NCBI GenBank assembly: GCA_022495005.1
Contig: JAGYXB010000970.1
Location: 111,077 to 175,076 of the forward strand
DNA: 64,000 bases
Source: Rhyacophila brunnea
Lineage: Eukaryota; Arthropoda; Insecta; Trichoptera; Rhyacophilidae
Direction: 5' to 3'
Part shown: positions 1 through 11,468 of the stretch, one piece after another
How positions within the stretch are numbered: the stretch's first letter is position 1
Layout: each line of letters begins with the position of its first letter
Notes under the pieces: model-generated
Seen by the model: the letters and a program-made list of their open reading frames with translations, nothing else
Database searches by the model: none
What the model was told of the DNA's origin: nothing
Translations under genes and position numbers: made by a program

Positions 1-1
1 A

Positions 2-679
2 AACCTGTTCCTGAAGTCCATTCGCACATTCAATTCATGCTTCCAAATGACTTCGTTCGGAGCAACAGAAATAGTTCACAATACTGCGGCAAATGGTCAA
101 CAATTCCATTCTACGTTCAAAATCAAAGGCCAAGTATACCACAAAGTAGGCTCATTGCTGCCAATGCCAAACGAACCACATAAATTTTTACAAATCTACT
201 TCATGGGCGGTGAGGACATCAATCATGTGGATGCACGTTGCGACTACAATGGCCTCAATTCGCTTATTTCCAGGCGCATCGTCGGCGAACTGGACGCCCC
301 GTTGAATGAGCACAATGCATTATTGAAATTCTTCAAAGCACACATGCACGAATTGCAAAGTGACAATCACGCTATTGTCATCAATCCTGATAAAACACCA
401 GCTGGAGAGCACGTGCGTCGATTCAATGCACCTGTTGTTGACGACATTGCTGGAATCATGGTTGGCGACCGCACATCGACGCGAGAAATCGTGATTCGAA
501 GAAGAAACAATAATCTGGAGTTCATCGCTGACACACACCGTTCATACGACGCTCTCCAATATCCGCTAATTTTCTGGAAGGGACAAGACGGATATTGCAT
601 AAACATTAAACAACGAGATCCTGTCACAGGTAATTCATTCATTATGAACATCATTACTCATTTTGAATTGAGAAAATGA
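2..679 (+). pseudogene. Helitron Rep/helicase protein, internal fragment (upstream of the HUH nuclease)
   Basis: The frame is open from the left edge (the ATG at 47 is internal) to the TGA at 677-679. Counting from that ATG, blocks typical of Helitron replication proteins are visible: FKIKGQVYH (24-32), GSLLPMP (35-41), HKFLQIYFM (45-53), PAGEHVRRFNAP (118-129) and THRSYDALQYPL (163-174). In the family this stretch lies just before the Helitron_like_N region that holds the HUH relaxase; that nuclease core is not present here. After DPVTG (about residue 195) the sequence no longer resembles the family and soon stops, so the protein is truncated by an internal deletion. A Helitron 3' end follows 170 bases later. 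The call rests on recognised family motifs, with no database search. Confidence 0.85.
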
Positions 680-854
680 ATGGTTGATGTTTTTTTGTTT
701 TTATCGGCGGTCATCGTCTACAGCGTCTATACCTCTTTCTGTCATAGATCCCATCCCCACACACATACGATACATTCGTTATTTTTTATTTAACAACCAA
801 AATATTCACTAGAAATAATTTATATGGCAGAACAACGTTTGCCGGGTCAGCTAG
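680..854 (+). mobile_element. 3' end of Helitron 1
   Basis: Helitron 3' ends have a short GC hairpin followed closely by CTRR. Here GGCA (826-829) pairs with TGCC (840-843), then comes GGGTCAGCTAG with CTAG at 851-854 followed by T, the expected A/T insertion context. The last bases are the same as in the second Helitron (ending 3111). No coding is visible between the broken Rep fragment and this terminus. Confidence 0.8.
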
Positions 855-1203
855 TATATATATATAAAACAAAGTCGGGTTAGTTACACCATTTATAACT
901 CAAGAACGGCTGGACCGATTTTTATGATCTTTGATTTGTTGGATTTGTCCTCCGTCCCGAATATCAGAATAACTAATAAAACATCGGATAAATCACAAAA
1001 AAAAATTTTTTGAAGAAAATTCATTTTCTCATACATTTTATATGGAACGACTTTTGACTGATATCGATGAATCTTAACGATGAACCTCCCGCATTCGAAA
1101 ATAAAAGAAAATCACAAAAAAAATAAATCCGTATACAACGCCTTCTCTGATACATGACAGAAACAATAAACAAGAAACAAACAAATAAAAGAAAGAATGG
1201 TAG

Positions 1204-2803
1204 TCGAAATGTCTAACTGTCAATGGTGTAGTGTGCCCAATATTTCGTGATTCATGTCAACAGCTCAATTTGCTTGAAAACGATACTCATTGGGATATGA
1301 CAATCGCTGAAGCAATTGTTTCTGCATCTCCAAATCAGATACGCACATTATTTGCTATCATTATTTCGACATGCTTCCCATCGAATCCACCTGAACTGTG
1401 GAATAAGTACAAGGATGACATGTCAGAAGACATTTTACATCGAATTCGTGTCAGTTCTGGGAATCCCAATCTCGAGGTGAATGAGGAGATACATAACCAG
1501 GCTTTGCTTTTGATCGAATACATGTGTTACCTCATGTGCGGCAGTTTGTTAGTCAAGTTAGGAATGCCAACGCCACATCGTGGAATGAACGACGCTTTCA
1601 ATCGAGAATTGGAACGTGAACGTGAATATGATCGAGATGCATTGAACCAATCAGTTCGAACAAATGTACCACTGTTAAACCCCCAACAGAAAGAAGTGTA
1701 CGATACGTTAATGAAGGCAATTAATGATGGAAATGGTGGCTTATTTTTCCTCGAAGCGCCTGGTGGAATTGGAAAGACATTCCTCATGTCATTGATTTTG
1801 GCTACTGTTCGTGCGAGATCCGAAAATGCTGTAGCAGTTGCTTCTTCTGGGATAGCGGCCACGTTGCTAGAAGAATGCCGAACGCCTCATTCAAAGTTGA
1901 AATTGCCCTTAAACCCGCAAACGACTGAAAAACCGACATGCAACATTGCGAAACACACTCAGTAATGGCCAAAGTTTTGTTAGCAAGTAAAATCATCACC
2001 TGGGATGAATGCACAATGGCGCACAAACGCGCATTGAAAGGACTCAATCGAACTATGAAAGATCTGCGTAATGACTCAAGAAGTTTTGGAGGCGCAATGA
2101 TTCTACTATCTGGCGATTTCCGGCAAACACTATCAATCATTCCAAGATCGACCGCTGCCGATGAAATAAATGCTTGCCTCAAAACATTGACTCTGTGGCG
2201 CTATGTGAAGAAACTTTTGCTGACGACAAACATGCGAATTGCATTGTTAAACGATCCATCTGCCGAAGATTTCTCCAAGCAATTGCTGACTATCGGTAAC
2301 GGCCGTGTTCCTGTCGATGAATTGAACGGATTTATTTTGTTTCCGCTGAATTTTTGCAATTTCGTCTCAACTAAGGACGAACTCATCAACAAAGTGATAC
2401 CGAACATCATTGCTAACCACAAAAATCACAATTGGTTGAGTGAAAGAGCATTCTTGCGGCAAAGAACAAATATGTGGATCACTTAAACTTCACAATTCAA
2501 AATCAAATCGTTGATCCACTTCATTCCTTCAAATCTATCGACTGTGTAACAAACGAAGACGAAGCAACCAACTATCCAACTGAATTTTCAAACTCATTGG
2601 ATCTGCCTGGCTTGCCACCGCACAATTTACAACTGAAGGTTGGCTCGGTAGTCATCATGCTTTGAAATCTGAACCAACCAAAACTATGTAACGGAACGCG
2701 TTTGGTGGTGAGAAAACTCATGCGCAATGTGATTCACGCGACTATAATCAAAGGAATGTTCAAAGGTGAGGAAGTTCTCATTCCGAGAATTTCGATGATC
2801 TGA
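1204..2803 (+). pseudogene. Helitron Pif1-type helicase, broken
   Basis: Superfamily 1 DNA helicase that in Helitrons acts with the Rep nuclease in rolling-circle transposition. Similarity starts near 1213 with no initiator ATG; the frame opens after a TAG at 1201-1203. Visible motifs: Walker A APGGIGKT (1756-1779; the family usually has T where I stands), Walker B-like WDE (2001-2009), motif III GDFRQ (2112-2126) and NGTRLVV downstream. Three lesions are readable. First, an extra AC in the ACAC run at 1951-1960 shifts the frame. Second, one G is apparently lost at 2451-2460. Third, a TGA at 2663-2665 replaces an expected CGA, as CpG decay would give. The frame ends at 2803, just before a SINE, and the C-terminal motif VI is absent. 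It is a dead copy. Confidence 0.85.
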
Positions 2804-2816
2804 TAGGATAATACTC

Positions 2817-2925
2817 TGAGTCATGCACAAATTGAAAAACAATATGTGAACTTGTCAGACCCAGGATTCCAACCTGGGATCCTCGACACTATAGACCGGC
2901 GCTTAAACCACGCGTTCATCGTGGG
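2817..2925 (-). mobile_element. Family S SINE, head fragment, inside Helitron 2
   Basis: On the minus strand this reads as the tRNA-like head of the SINE whose longest copy is at 63205-63455: a region around ACGGCTTAAACCA, then a B-box-like CAGGTTCGAATCCTGGGTCTG-type segment (here altered), then CAATTTGTG. The 3' body is missing. It sits where the helicase frame ends, so it either caused or followed loss of the C terminus. Confidence 0.6.
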
Positions 2926-3111
2926 TGTACAGTGTGTACAGTTCAATGTAATTAAAATACTTTTCATTTTGATTTGATTTTTGCACATGTATTGAACTTA
3001 ATCATTTTGAGTATTCATTTTAATTTAATAAAAAAATGAATTTAATGCAGCTAATAAGTTAACACATGAGTATTGATTTTGAGGCGGTACGAAGTTCGCC
3101 GGGTCAGCTAG

Positions 3112-3961
3112 TACTAAATAAATATAAATAATAATACGGAGTGCAAAGGGATTAATAATTCGTACTCGTATATTGTTAAAAAAACTTACATCTATCATTA
3201 AAGCTTTTTATATCATATTCGATGCTTGAAAATGTCACTTGAAATAATTGTATTCCCGATCAATAAATTTTAAAGAATACCTTTTTAAATTCTTTTTAAT
3301 TATTAGCATAGATAAGAAGTTTGCTCACAGAAATTATGTGTTAAATCAGTGTTCAAATTTAAGAACACTTCATTTTTATTCCATGAATAATCGAAGGTCG
3401 ACAAAATATTATTAACATAATATTGATGCAAATGATTTTGAATTCAATGAAACTTTTGAGTGTCGATTTTAAAATAATAATGAAATTTTTCGTCAATCAA
3501 GCTAAGATGTTTTCATAGAAGAGGTGATAATTTGATTGCTTGCTAAGCTTGGAATTAAAACACCGGCTAAACATTGATATTAAGTAAGATTTTTTTTTTA
3601 ATTATTCCAAAATATTAATTAAAATTTAAAACCATTTACTTAATCCGTCACGTCGGTCAAATTCAGCGATGGTAAACCCTTTTTTAGGAATGAATATTTT
3701 CGGATAAAATTAAGTGCCATCAATCAAACAAGACGGTTACATTAAAAAGCATAACAGTGGCGAGATTTGAGGATTTGGAAATATGATACAATTGGTTTAT
3801 GAGAAACCATCCTGAAAAAGTTACGGCTAGGTGTGGTTTCTGATTTTTTTTGAAAATGCGGTTGGAATTCTGCTGATGGTGGATAACTACCATAGCCGTG
3901 AAATGATTACAGTTTTTGCAGGAATTAGACGAAATGGGTTTAAAAATCATATGGTTTCAGC
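3112..3961. other. No gene seen
   Basis: AT-rich sequence between Helitron 2 and a minus-strand LINE. The only open frame (3720-3950, minus, 76 codons) has no recognisable motif and ordinary AT-rich composition; I do not call it a gene. Confidence 0.5.
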
Positions 3962-4985
3962 AGAATCAAATCAAATTGATTTATTTTACATATAATGAAC
4001 ATAACAAATTACAAATTCAAAGCGACCACGACATGACATAAAATAAGTGTTTTTAAACATAACAATTTGAAAATAACAATTTTTAAAATAAAAATACAGA
4101 GAGATGTGACTTAATCATACAATAAGTAATAAAATAAGAAACAAAATAAGGAAAGAAATAAAATAAAGCAACAAAAATAAAAGTATATGGAAGCACACAG
4201 GGCGAACTATCGATAGACCCTATTGTAAAAACTTATAAAACAACGTCCACCTAAATTCACCCTCGCGTAAGTGGAATATATTAATATCCGAATCGATTTC
4301 ATTAAACATAGTTATCGCCCTCCCAATTGGCATCACTAATGGCGAGTAACTTCAATACCTTGAGAGAACAAACAACGGATGCCCTCTATTCCTAAGGTAA
4401 TTATCAGAGACACACAAGCCAACATTACCAAGAATGGCAGAGTTTGCATTTACGTAGCGTATAAGTCTGAAAAAAATATGTAGCTAAATAAAGATCCCTT
4501 CTAAATTTTAAGCTATAGTATGTAAGCATACCTAAGAGAAAGTCAGTCGGATAGAGCCACGGATAATATCCATACAGCCGAAAGTAAAGGAGTCTCAAAA
4601 ATTTCTTTTGGACTCTCTTCACCATAAGGCCGTACTTCAACCGATGCGGGGCCTAAACGATAGACCCACTCTCAAGTCTGCTTCTAACTAAGGAGTTATA
4701 AAGAATTTTTAGTACCGTAACATCCGAAAAGACCCGAGAAGTACGCAAGACAAAGCCCAACATTTTTAGCGCCTTTTTACAAATGGTGTCTATATGACCA
4801 CTAAACGTCAGTTTACCGTCAAACGTAATCCCAATGATAAGCCATCTCTCATAATGCGTGCGAAATACAGGAGTTATTGCAGATCATGTTTCGTGGTCAT
4901 GTTAGTTCCTATTTCGGCAACGTTAACCTGGTTTCCGGCATCGTATGATTTAACACCGTTCGAATTCTTCCTTTGAAGTTTTTTT
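3962..4985 (-). mobile_element. Family J LINE (Jockey-like), 3' part, 5'-truncated
   Basis: On the minus strand the C-terminal part of a reverse-transcriptase protein runs to a TAG whose complement is at 4220-4222. Readable pieces include RRDLYLATYFF, GNVGLCVSDNYLRNRG, PLVMPIGRAITMFNEI and IFHLREGEF, the usual C-terminal layout of Jockey-type ORF2 products. A frame change lies between the piece at 4425-4640 and the rest. A 3' UTR with AATAAATCAATTTG runs to 3962. The copy at 36718-37290 is its inverted relative, and tail-only relatives lie at 7760-7860 and 9330-9445. The clade call is by motif layout only. Confidence 0.65.
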
Positions 4986-5769
4986 TTCAAAATTAATCAA
5001 CATTGCTTAGTCAGACATGATTCTAGATCTAAAACAAAATATCCGGTAAGCCAGATGCACAAAATCATGGAAACTATTGCCGAAAAATGATCATCAGTCA
5101 GAGGAGCCGATGCGATTATTTGAACAATATTATGTTCTTACTATATTTATAATTCCCATATAAAAAAGTCACAAATATTCATATTACTTAACTTTTTATC
5201 CCACAAACATAACAGTTCGTTTTTATTAAAACACCCATTACTTTCTAAAAGAAATGAGAAAAGGTATTATTTTCTAACCCAGTTTTTATGGACACGTTAG
5301 CATTTTTTGAAATAAACAGTGATAATACAGACTACTTATTGGAATTGAAGGTGTTATCGCAAGACAATGATATTATGCCACATAATTATGAATTTGTTGA
5401 TTTTTAATAAAACCAATTCCCAGGGTATACAGTCACGTTTTACTTGAGACACTTTAAAAAAAAAAATACACAGATGTCCTAATAATTATAATCAATGTGT
5501 AGTTATTACAAATTCAAATTTTGCTATAAAAATGATTATAAAAATAATATGATATGCCATGCCAGTCAAAATTGATATCGGTCAATCATCCACGCCTTCT
5601 GCTCCAAAAAGAATAATTAGATGTGAGATATATCGAACATTTTAATGAGGATAGTAATTTTTCCTGTTACTATAGTAAACGAACAAGAACAATAAATTAT
5701 TGCTCATATCTCCAAAATATGTTTCTATGGCAAATCATTGTCTTTCAATAACCCCTTCAATTCATAGTA
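4986..5769. other. No gene seen
   Basis: AT-rich stretch between two LINE fragments. I see no coding frame, RNA gene or repeat family member here. Confidence 0.5.
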
Positions 5770-6505
5770 ATGCAACAAGAAATTCATGATTGTAGAAAAC
5801 CCTTGCGCATTTCACCGTTCAAACATATATGCACCGATTTTATAAAAAGTGATATTATGATAAACTGCTTTGCTGGCTCAAAAGCAATTCTCATCTATGG
5901 CACTAAAATCAAGCGGGTCAACAACTACGTCTATCTTGGGCAACACATGTCAATTGGCGGTAGTATGTATGGCGATGTTGCTCGCAAAACCAAACTGACT
6001 GTATGGAGTGCGTTTAGACGCCTGATTAGTATCTTAAAATGTGAACTCCCATTGTATCTCAAGCGTAAAAAAGCATATCAACGCTCAGGTATGCATGTGA
6101 AACATGGACTCTTAATGTAAAAGAAATCCAAAAATTACGAGTAGCGCAACTTGGTATGGAAAGATTCATGTTGTACCTACATAAAGCGTAAATATGACAA
6201 AAAAAACAATAAGTAAGTACTCAAGAGTACGCGATATGATAGAGATCGCTGAGCAGATGAAATAGCAATGGGTTGGACATGTAGCTCGGCGAGTGGACAA
6301 ATGCCGTCATACAATGGTACCCAAGGGGCACTAAACGCCGACAAGGACCCCTTAAAACCTGCTGAATAGACGATATCATAAAGTTCGGTGGATGTACGCA
6401 GTATGGCAGTAGCGAAGAACTAGTAATCGAGAAATGCAGAGTGAGCTAAGGGAAGCCTTCATCCAGCAGTGGATTGACCCTGGCTGATGATGATGATGAT
6501 AATAA
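5770..6505 (+). pseudogene. Family R LINE (RTE-like) ORF2 C-terminal fragment
   Basis: The frame at 5770-6120 contains NNYVYLGQHMSIGG and WSAFRRLISILKCELPLYLK, matching the 3' part of RTE-type reverse-transcriptase proteins. Downstream, in shifted frames, come remnants of the WAGHIARR block (about 6270), the GRW-DDI block (about 6340) and the final EAFIQQW-type block (about 6460). It ends in a (TGA)n run at 6484-6500, the kind of short-repeat tail known for the RTE clade. Several frameshifts and stops make it the most decayed of the four family R copies here. Confidence 0.75.
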
Positions 6506-7759
6506 AACTAAATGCATTTCAATAAAACGGGAAATATTTATGTTTGAATAGAATTAAGATTTTTCGATATAATAAGTCAATTTTTGATACTAAATCACTT
6601 ACTACTTAGGGTTAAGTAAAAAAATCATATTAGACAGCTAAGTTTATTTTGTGTTTAAGTGTTTTAAGATTCAAAATTTTATAAAAGTTAATGTTCATCA
6701 CATGATTGATGTTGGGATCATCACATGATTGAGCTTTGGTGAGAGATTTGACACTAACGTGATATCTCTGTGAATATTTGACCTCTATAAAAAATAAAAT
6801 TTTCGTATTAACGTCCCACCCCTTATGTTCATCAATTTTTAAATAATAAAATGTCCACTGGCGTAATAATATGTCAAACTGGACGCCAATGAAAAACGCA
6901 TCTCCTATTTTTTCGCAATCATTTCGAGAGATTCCCTTTGACATTTCCCCTTTGTACATGCAATAGTGTTATTAAATGAGAACAAAGCACATGACAAAGT
7001 ACTCATTGCACTTGACATAATGAATCTGGAATTCGAATTAAAAAAATGGAGTAGATTTCTTGGAAATCTGTAATTCTTTTTAATGCCTTAAAAATATTCT
7101 TAAAATTCAAAATAAAATCTTGCATAAATCTTTTTGCGTACAGTTCTGTGATTTTTTCTGTTTATCTTTTGATATAAATTTGAACCATTAGTTGATTATA
7201 TTACAATGAATTTTTTAAAAAATATTTCTTAGAATTAACAATTGAATATATAGAGTGTAAAATACCTTCGGTACTAACATATACGTATATAACTACTACG
7301 ATATACAACTACTACTAACGTATACAATATGTCAAAGCAAACCACGTTTCATAAAATTGTTTGCTTGCATTAAAATCATTTTTCAAAGACTAGTGATAAC
7401 AATGTAGCATAATAATAATTTACAACAGAATGATTTTTTTCTATTTAGTTTTTGCAAAGCTTTGACTTGTTTGTGTGTTTGTTGACCTGTTTATCGTTTG
7501 GTGGAAATACGTACAATATAAAATAATTTAGAGTTACGTACACATATTTATTTATTTGTTAAAATAATTTGCGAAATGAGAACAACGTTTGTATTGTGAA
7601 TATATTTTTTCAACAGAGAATTATAATTAATATCATTCACATGTTTTTTTCATTTTAATGAATCAGTACGTAACTATTATGTCATTTATTAATAATATTA
7701 AAAAATTCTATATTGAAGATATAATCCAAGTAATATTTATTGTACCATGCTGATATGTG
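6506..7759. other. No gene seen; one unassigned minus-strand frame
   Basis: AT-rich stretch. A 109-codon minus frame at 6630-6959 is the longest unassigned one; it has no motif I know and includes a short direct repeat (ATCACATGATTGA) at about 6695-6730. I treat it as chance. No RNA gene or known repeat seen. Confidence 0.45.
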
Positions 7760-7870
7760 TTTATTTATTTATTTAAGAAAACAAAACATTGCGGACATAA
7801 CAAATCAAAATTCAAGACGTTCACAAAAATTAAACAAAATCCGAGTTAAAAGGCACGTAGGTCGATATAA
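7760..7870 (-). mobile_element. Family J LINE 3' UTR fragment
   Basis: On the minus strand it carries GTGAACGTCTTGAATTTTG and ends in an AATAAATAAATAAA tail, the same 3' UTR signature as at 3962 and near 37200-37290. No coding part of family J is attached. Confidence 0.55.
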
Positions 7871-7883
7871 CTAAGTGTCTAGA

Positions 7884-8240
7884 TCACTCTTCTTCTTCGG
7901 CAATACCCGCCTCTTAGTTAGAGCATATATATACACCACGCTGCGCCTCCAAAAACCCCTGTGGCTCGCCAGTTTTCTTGCATCGTTCCAGATAAAATCG
8001 GCTTCCCGTAGCATCACTGTATACACTCTAGATATTTAGCGGCCTTCCAGGACGCCGGAATCCGGTTGGTTTGAAGAACAGGCAAACCAGGTTAAAGGTC
8101 TCTTCTGGCATTCGCAGCCGAGCTAGGTCCAACATCACCTATCTCTCAGCATGATGAGAGGCTGCATGGTGCGTTCTCTTATCTCCTCGTTACTCCTAAA
8201 GCCAAACCGCCGCTTTTCAAATATCCATCGTAAGCATCTG
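7884..8240 (-). pseudogene. LINE ORF2 C-terminal fragment (same family as 28045-28700)
   Basis: The minus-strand sequence aligns by eye with the C-terminal part of the LINE at 28045-28700: the RERT-QPLI block, a disturbed LGHVLRM block, the RPGRPL block, and an end in GAAGAAGAAG. It has several stops and indels. Only about 350 bases remain. Confidence 0.6.
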
Positions 8241-8359
8241 TTCTCGATGTTCGGCACGTTACACATGTGGTAGAAGATTTTTTATAAGGTTTGTTTTGAA
8301 TATTTTTCACTTTACGTATTCCAGAATCTATAAAATAATATGTATTATGGATGTTTTCA

Positions 8360-9052
8360 ATAGTATAATAATTACAAGATAAAAAGAACTTTTTATATAC
8401 AACGTTTTTAAATTTTCTTTGAATCATATAAAATTGACTTGACTAAAAAATGTCCAAAAAACTACGTTGAAAATAATGTCTAAAACAATGAGTAATGCAT
8501 TTTAATCGTTCATAGACTTTTATATTATATTCGAATTTGGAGAAACGTATCGAACGATTTGATACTGACCAAAAAGTGTTTATATTTTATATTCGTATTT
8601 GAAGGAAAATATCAATGATCGTTGTTATATTACATTTAAAAGCTAAAAAGAACTTTTTATATAGAACGTTTTTAAATTTTCTGTTGAATCATATAAACTT
8701 GACTTGACTAGCTTAAACGATCAAAAAATATATATACTTGATAGAAATACTAAATAGTGAAATGTCATTTCATATTGATTTCCATAGTAATGCACGTATA
8801 TATTATTTAATAATTTTGTTGCTAGGACCCCTAGCAACCAATAGTGGTGTCGAAATAACTTTTCATACAAAACAGAATTAACTAAAATGAATTCAATTCT
8901 ACTTAAAGATGGCTAAAAGTATTAAAACAATGCATTGGCATCGTGTTCTGATATATTCTAAAAGTTTCAAATGTCTCTAGCTAGTCGGGAAGTTGGATAT
9001 TTTGCAAGATTTGTACCGAACAAATAAGAATGCGACCTAAGAACAACGTTGT
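8360..9052 (-). repeat. Family C element with an adjoining variant segment
   Basis: 8641-9052 is a minus copy of family C: the right end AAAAACGT-TATATAAAAAG lies near 8645-8675, the body GATGGCTAAAAGTATTAAA at about 8910, and the left end AACAACGTTGTAA at about 9041-9053. 8360-8640 is a variant segment starting with the same right end and including CCAAAAAGTGTTTATA. The pair is mirrored at 11063-12060. No reading frame is visible, so this is a non-autonomous element. Confidence 0.65.
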
Positions 9053-9135
9053 AATTGTAAAATAATCTGTATTCAAGAGACAGAGTATCTAATTTCCCAA
9101 ACGAGCACTTCGTGGAAAACGTTATTTAAGATTTT

Positions 9136-9312
9136 ACAGCGGAAAACACATTTTGAAAATAGCCGATAAACTGGATTAATCAAACCTAACCTAACCTAAC
9201 CTAAGCCAACCTAACCTAACCTAAACTAACCCAATCTAACAAATAATCCAGTATATCGGGTATTTTCAAAATGTGTTTTCCTCTGTATTCCTGATAATCA
9301 AACAGTACCATA
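9136..9312. mobile_element. Foldback element enclosing CCTAA telomere-like repeats, copy 1
   Basis: The left arm ACAGCGGAAAACACATTTTG (from 9136) is the inverted repeat of CAAAATGTGTTTTCCTCTGT (ending 9286). The arms continue inward through GCCGATAAACTGGATTA. Between them (about 9184-9238) lie about ten CCTAA-type units, several degenerate. The right side continues with CCTGATAATCAAACAGTACC, whose mirror is missing on the left but present in copy 2 (49646-49815), so this copy is left-truncated. Confidence 0.75.
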
Positions 9313-9329
9313 TAGGTATTATTATTTCT

Positions 9330-9445
9330 TTGTTTTGAATACAGTTTAATATATTTTTTTTCATATCGTGTCGTGTACGTCTTGAATTTTTCATTTGTAA
9401 AGTTCACAAAAATATAAATAAATAAATTTGAATTTAAATACGATG
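9330..9445 (+). mobile_element. Family J LINE 3' UTR fragment
   Basis: The plus strand carries GTACGTCTTGAATTTTTCAT and then AATATAAATAAATAAATTTG, the 3' UTR tail shared with the family J copies at 3962 and 36718. No coding remains. Confidence 0.45.
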
Positions 9446-9493
9446 CCATTTTCGTTAATGTTTTTTTTTTACCTAGGTATATAGGGACAACAA

Positions 9494-10052
9494 GATTATA
9501 GATGGATGTATATTTAATGAAATTGTTCGCAGAGTAAAGCCTAGGCTGGAGTGCTTTTGGCCGCCTGAATAATGTCTTCAAAAGTGACCTTCCACTGTGC
9601 CTAAAGCGCAAAGTGTTCAACCAGTGTGTGCTTCCCGTGATCACACATGCGTGTGAAACATGGACCCTAAGTAAAAGAGAGATTCAGAAACTTAGAGTAG
9701 CACAACGTGCTATTGAGAGGTGCATGCTGGGCATAACGCGAAAGGACAAAAAGAGGAATGAGTGGATAAGGAAGCAGACAACGATATGCGATGTAATAGA
9801 GTTTATTAAAAGTCTTAAATGGAGATGGGCTGGACACATAGCTCGAAGAAGAGAAAATCGTTAGACAAATCAAGTCATCCAGTGGTATCCAAGAAGAACA
9901 AAACGTCCGCAAGGTAGAACTAGAGGCCGCTGGATCGATGAAATGATAAAGTTCTGCGGAAGTACGTGGCAACGTAATGCACAGGACCGAGAGAAGTGGA
10001 AGCAGCTTGAAGAGGCCTTCATCCATCAGTAGATAAATTCAGACTGATGATG
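9494..10052 (+). pseudogene. Family R LINE (RTE-like) 3' fragment, copy 2
   Basis: The frame at 9613-9864 gives VFNQCVLPVITHACETW, LRVAQRAIERCMLGI and WRWAGHIARRREN, the conserved C-terminal blocks of RTE reverse transcriptases. A TAG stops it at 9862-9864, and the same frame continues as a broken RGRWIDEMIKFCG and EAFIHQ block to a (TGA)n tail near 10045. It begins at the same point as copy 4 (16724), with TATAGATGGATGTATAT. About 560 bases long. Confidence 0.8.
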
Positions 10053-11040
10053 ATACCTACATTTTGTGTTTTTTTTAGAAAAAAAATCCCTCGTAGAAAA
10101 GTATATTAATTTGATAATTACACATATTACTGCTTTTCGACAAATGACACTCACTCACTCACTCGCTCACTAATTCGAAAAATGACATATTGAGTTAGTT
10201 ATACCAACATGTTCCTTATTTCAAACTTTACCGTCTGGAAACCTTCTTAATAAATAAACAGTCTTTATTTTAAAGTAATCCTTTTTACGATTACTTAATA
10301 AACTCACATGATAGACCATTTCAAACATCTTAACAATTTCAAAGTCAAATTACTCAAAACAAGTATTCTCCAGTTATTGTGTTCTTCCAGAAGAGAGACG
10401 ATAGTATGTATTATTTATGTAGTTCATAGAGGTGGAAACATTCACGTATAGCATTTTGTAGAGTTTTATTTTTACCAGTTGATGTATTATTCGTTGAAAA
10501 CACTGTTAATTAATCTGAGTACTGTTCATTTGTACAAACAGATTGCACTGTTTCAATATTACACAGGACAAACAACAACTAAAATTCTTGCAGCAGTCAA
10601 CAGACTAAGTAATGAAAATGAATTGAAAATTTCCTGTTTCGTCTGTCAAATGTTTCAGACAGATAATTGGTAGACAGTGCATTAATTCGCGTTCCGCTTT
10701 TCTCGGAAAACTGATTTCATAGGGGACGTAAAATTAGCAAGACTCAAAACGTATTGATACCGGTAAATTGAAGAATTTTCAACGTCACGTAGGAAATCGA
10801 AGTAGTCGAATATGGCAAGGCTTTTACCTAACAGCGAATTTTATAGAATGCTTCTTGTCTGAGAAATCGCACACTATTATTAAATAAATAAAGGTTTTCA
10901 CGTTCAGTCGAGATGCCAAAAAGGGTTGTAGTGTGTAGTACATATTGAATAACATGACATAAATAACAAATAAAAGTCATGATTACGGCGATTCTTGTCC
11001 ATTCATTCATATTTAATTCAATATATAAATACTCTGAACT
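10053..11040. other. No gene; one duplicated 120-bp segment
   Basis: 10169-10290 (starting CACTAATTCGAAAAATGACA) recurs at 12430-12562 in the same orientation. 10150-10170 is a CACTCACT run. The open frames at 10479-10673 (+) and 10828-11010 (-) have no recognisable features. Otherwise nothing seen. Confidence 0.5.
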
Positions 11041-11062
11041 ATGACGTTACTTGCAATATTAT

Positions 11063-11468
11063 TACAACGTTTTTCTTATGTCGTATTCTTATTTGTCCCG
11101 TGGTAGTTTGTCCGGTACAAATCTTGCAATCGATTTTTAACTAACTTCCCTACTAGCTAGACATTTGAAACTTTTAAAATTTATCAGAACACGATGCCAA
11201 TGCATATTTTAAATATTTTTTGCCATCTTTAAGAAGAATTGAATTCATTTTTAGTTAATTCTATTTTGTATGAAAAGTTATTTCGATACCATTATTGGTT
11301 GCTACTAAATTATTAAATGATATATACGTGCGTTACTATAGAAATCAATATGAAATGACATTTCATTCTTCAGTATTTCTATCAAGTACAATTTTTTTGA
11401 TCGTTTAAAAGCTAGAATTTAATTTTAAAACATTGTATTTAAAAAGTTCTTTTTATCTTGTAATTATT
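11063..11468 (+). repeat. Family C element
   Basis: It starts ACAACGTTTTTCTTATG, carries the family body (CAATCGATTTTTAACTAAC, CTAGCTAGACATTTGAAAC, TTGAATTCATTTTTAGTTAA) and ends TTTAAAAAGTTCTTTTTATC. It is the mirror of 8641-9052. No coding capacity. Confidence 0.65.

Larger units (their letters stand above)
855..3111 (+). mobile_element. Helitron 2, directly abutting Helitron 1
   Basis: This element starts at the base after the CTAG of Helitron 1, with a TATATATATAAAAC lead and a leader (885-930) of the kind seen near insect Helitron 5' ends. It ends with hairpin GGCG (3083-3086)/CGCC (3097-3100) and GGGTCAGCTAG, CTAG at 3108-3111, then T. The 5' TC dinucleotide expected of Helitrons is not visible at the junction, so the exact left end is uncertain. 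Cargo is a broken helicase frame and an internal SINE. The Rep part is missing, so the element is internally deleted and cannot move on its own. Confidence 0.75.

Noticed and set aside
6630..6959. 109-codon minus-strand frame
   Set aside because: The longest unassigned frame in the first 10 kb, but it has no motif, sits in AT-rich sequence and includes a short direct repeat; its length is within chance for a 64-kb window.
9181..9240. Possible ancient telomere or chromosome-fusion point
   Set aside because: The CCTAA array is short, degenerate and enclosed by inverted arms shared with a second copy; a mobile-element origin explains it better.
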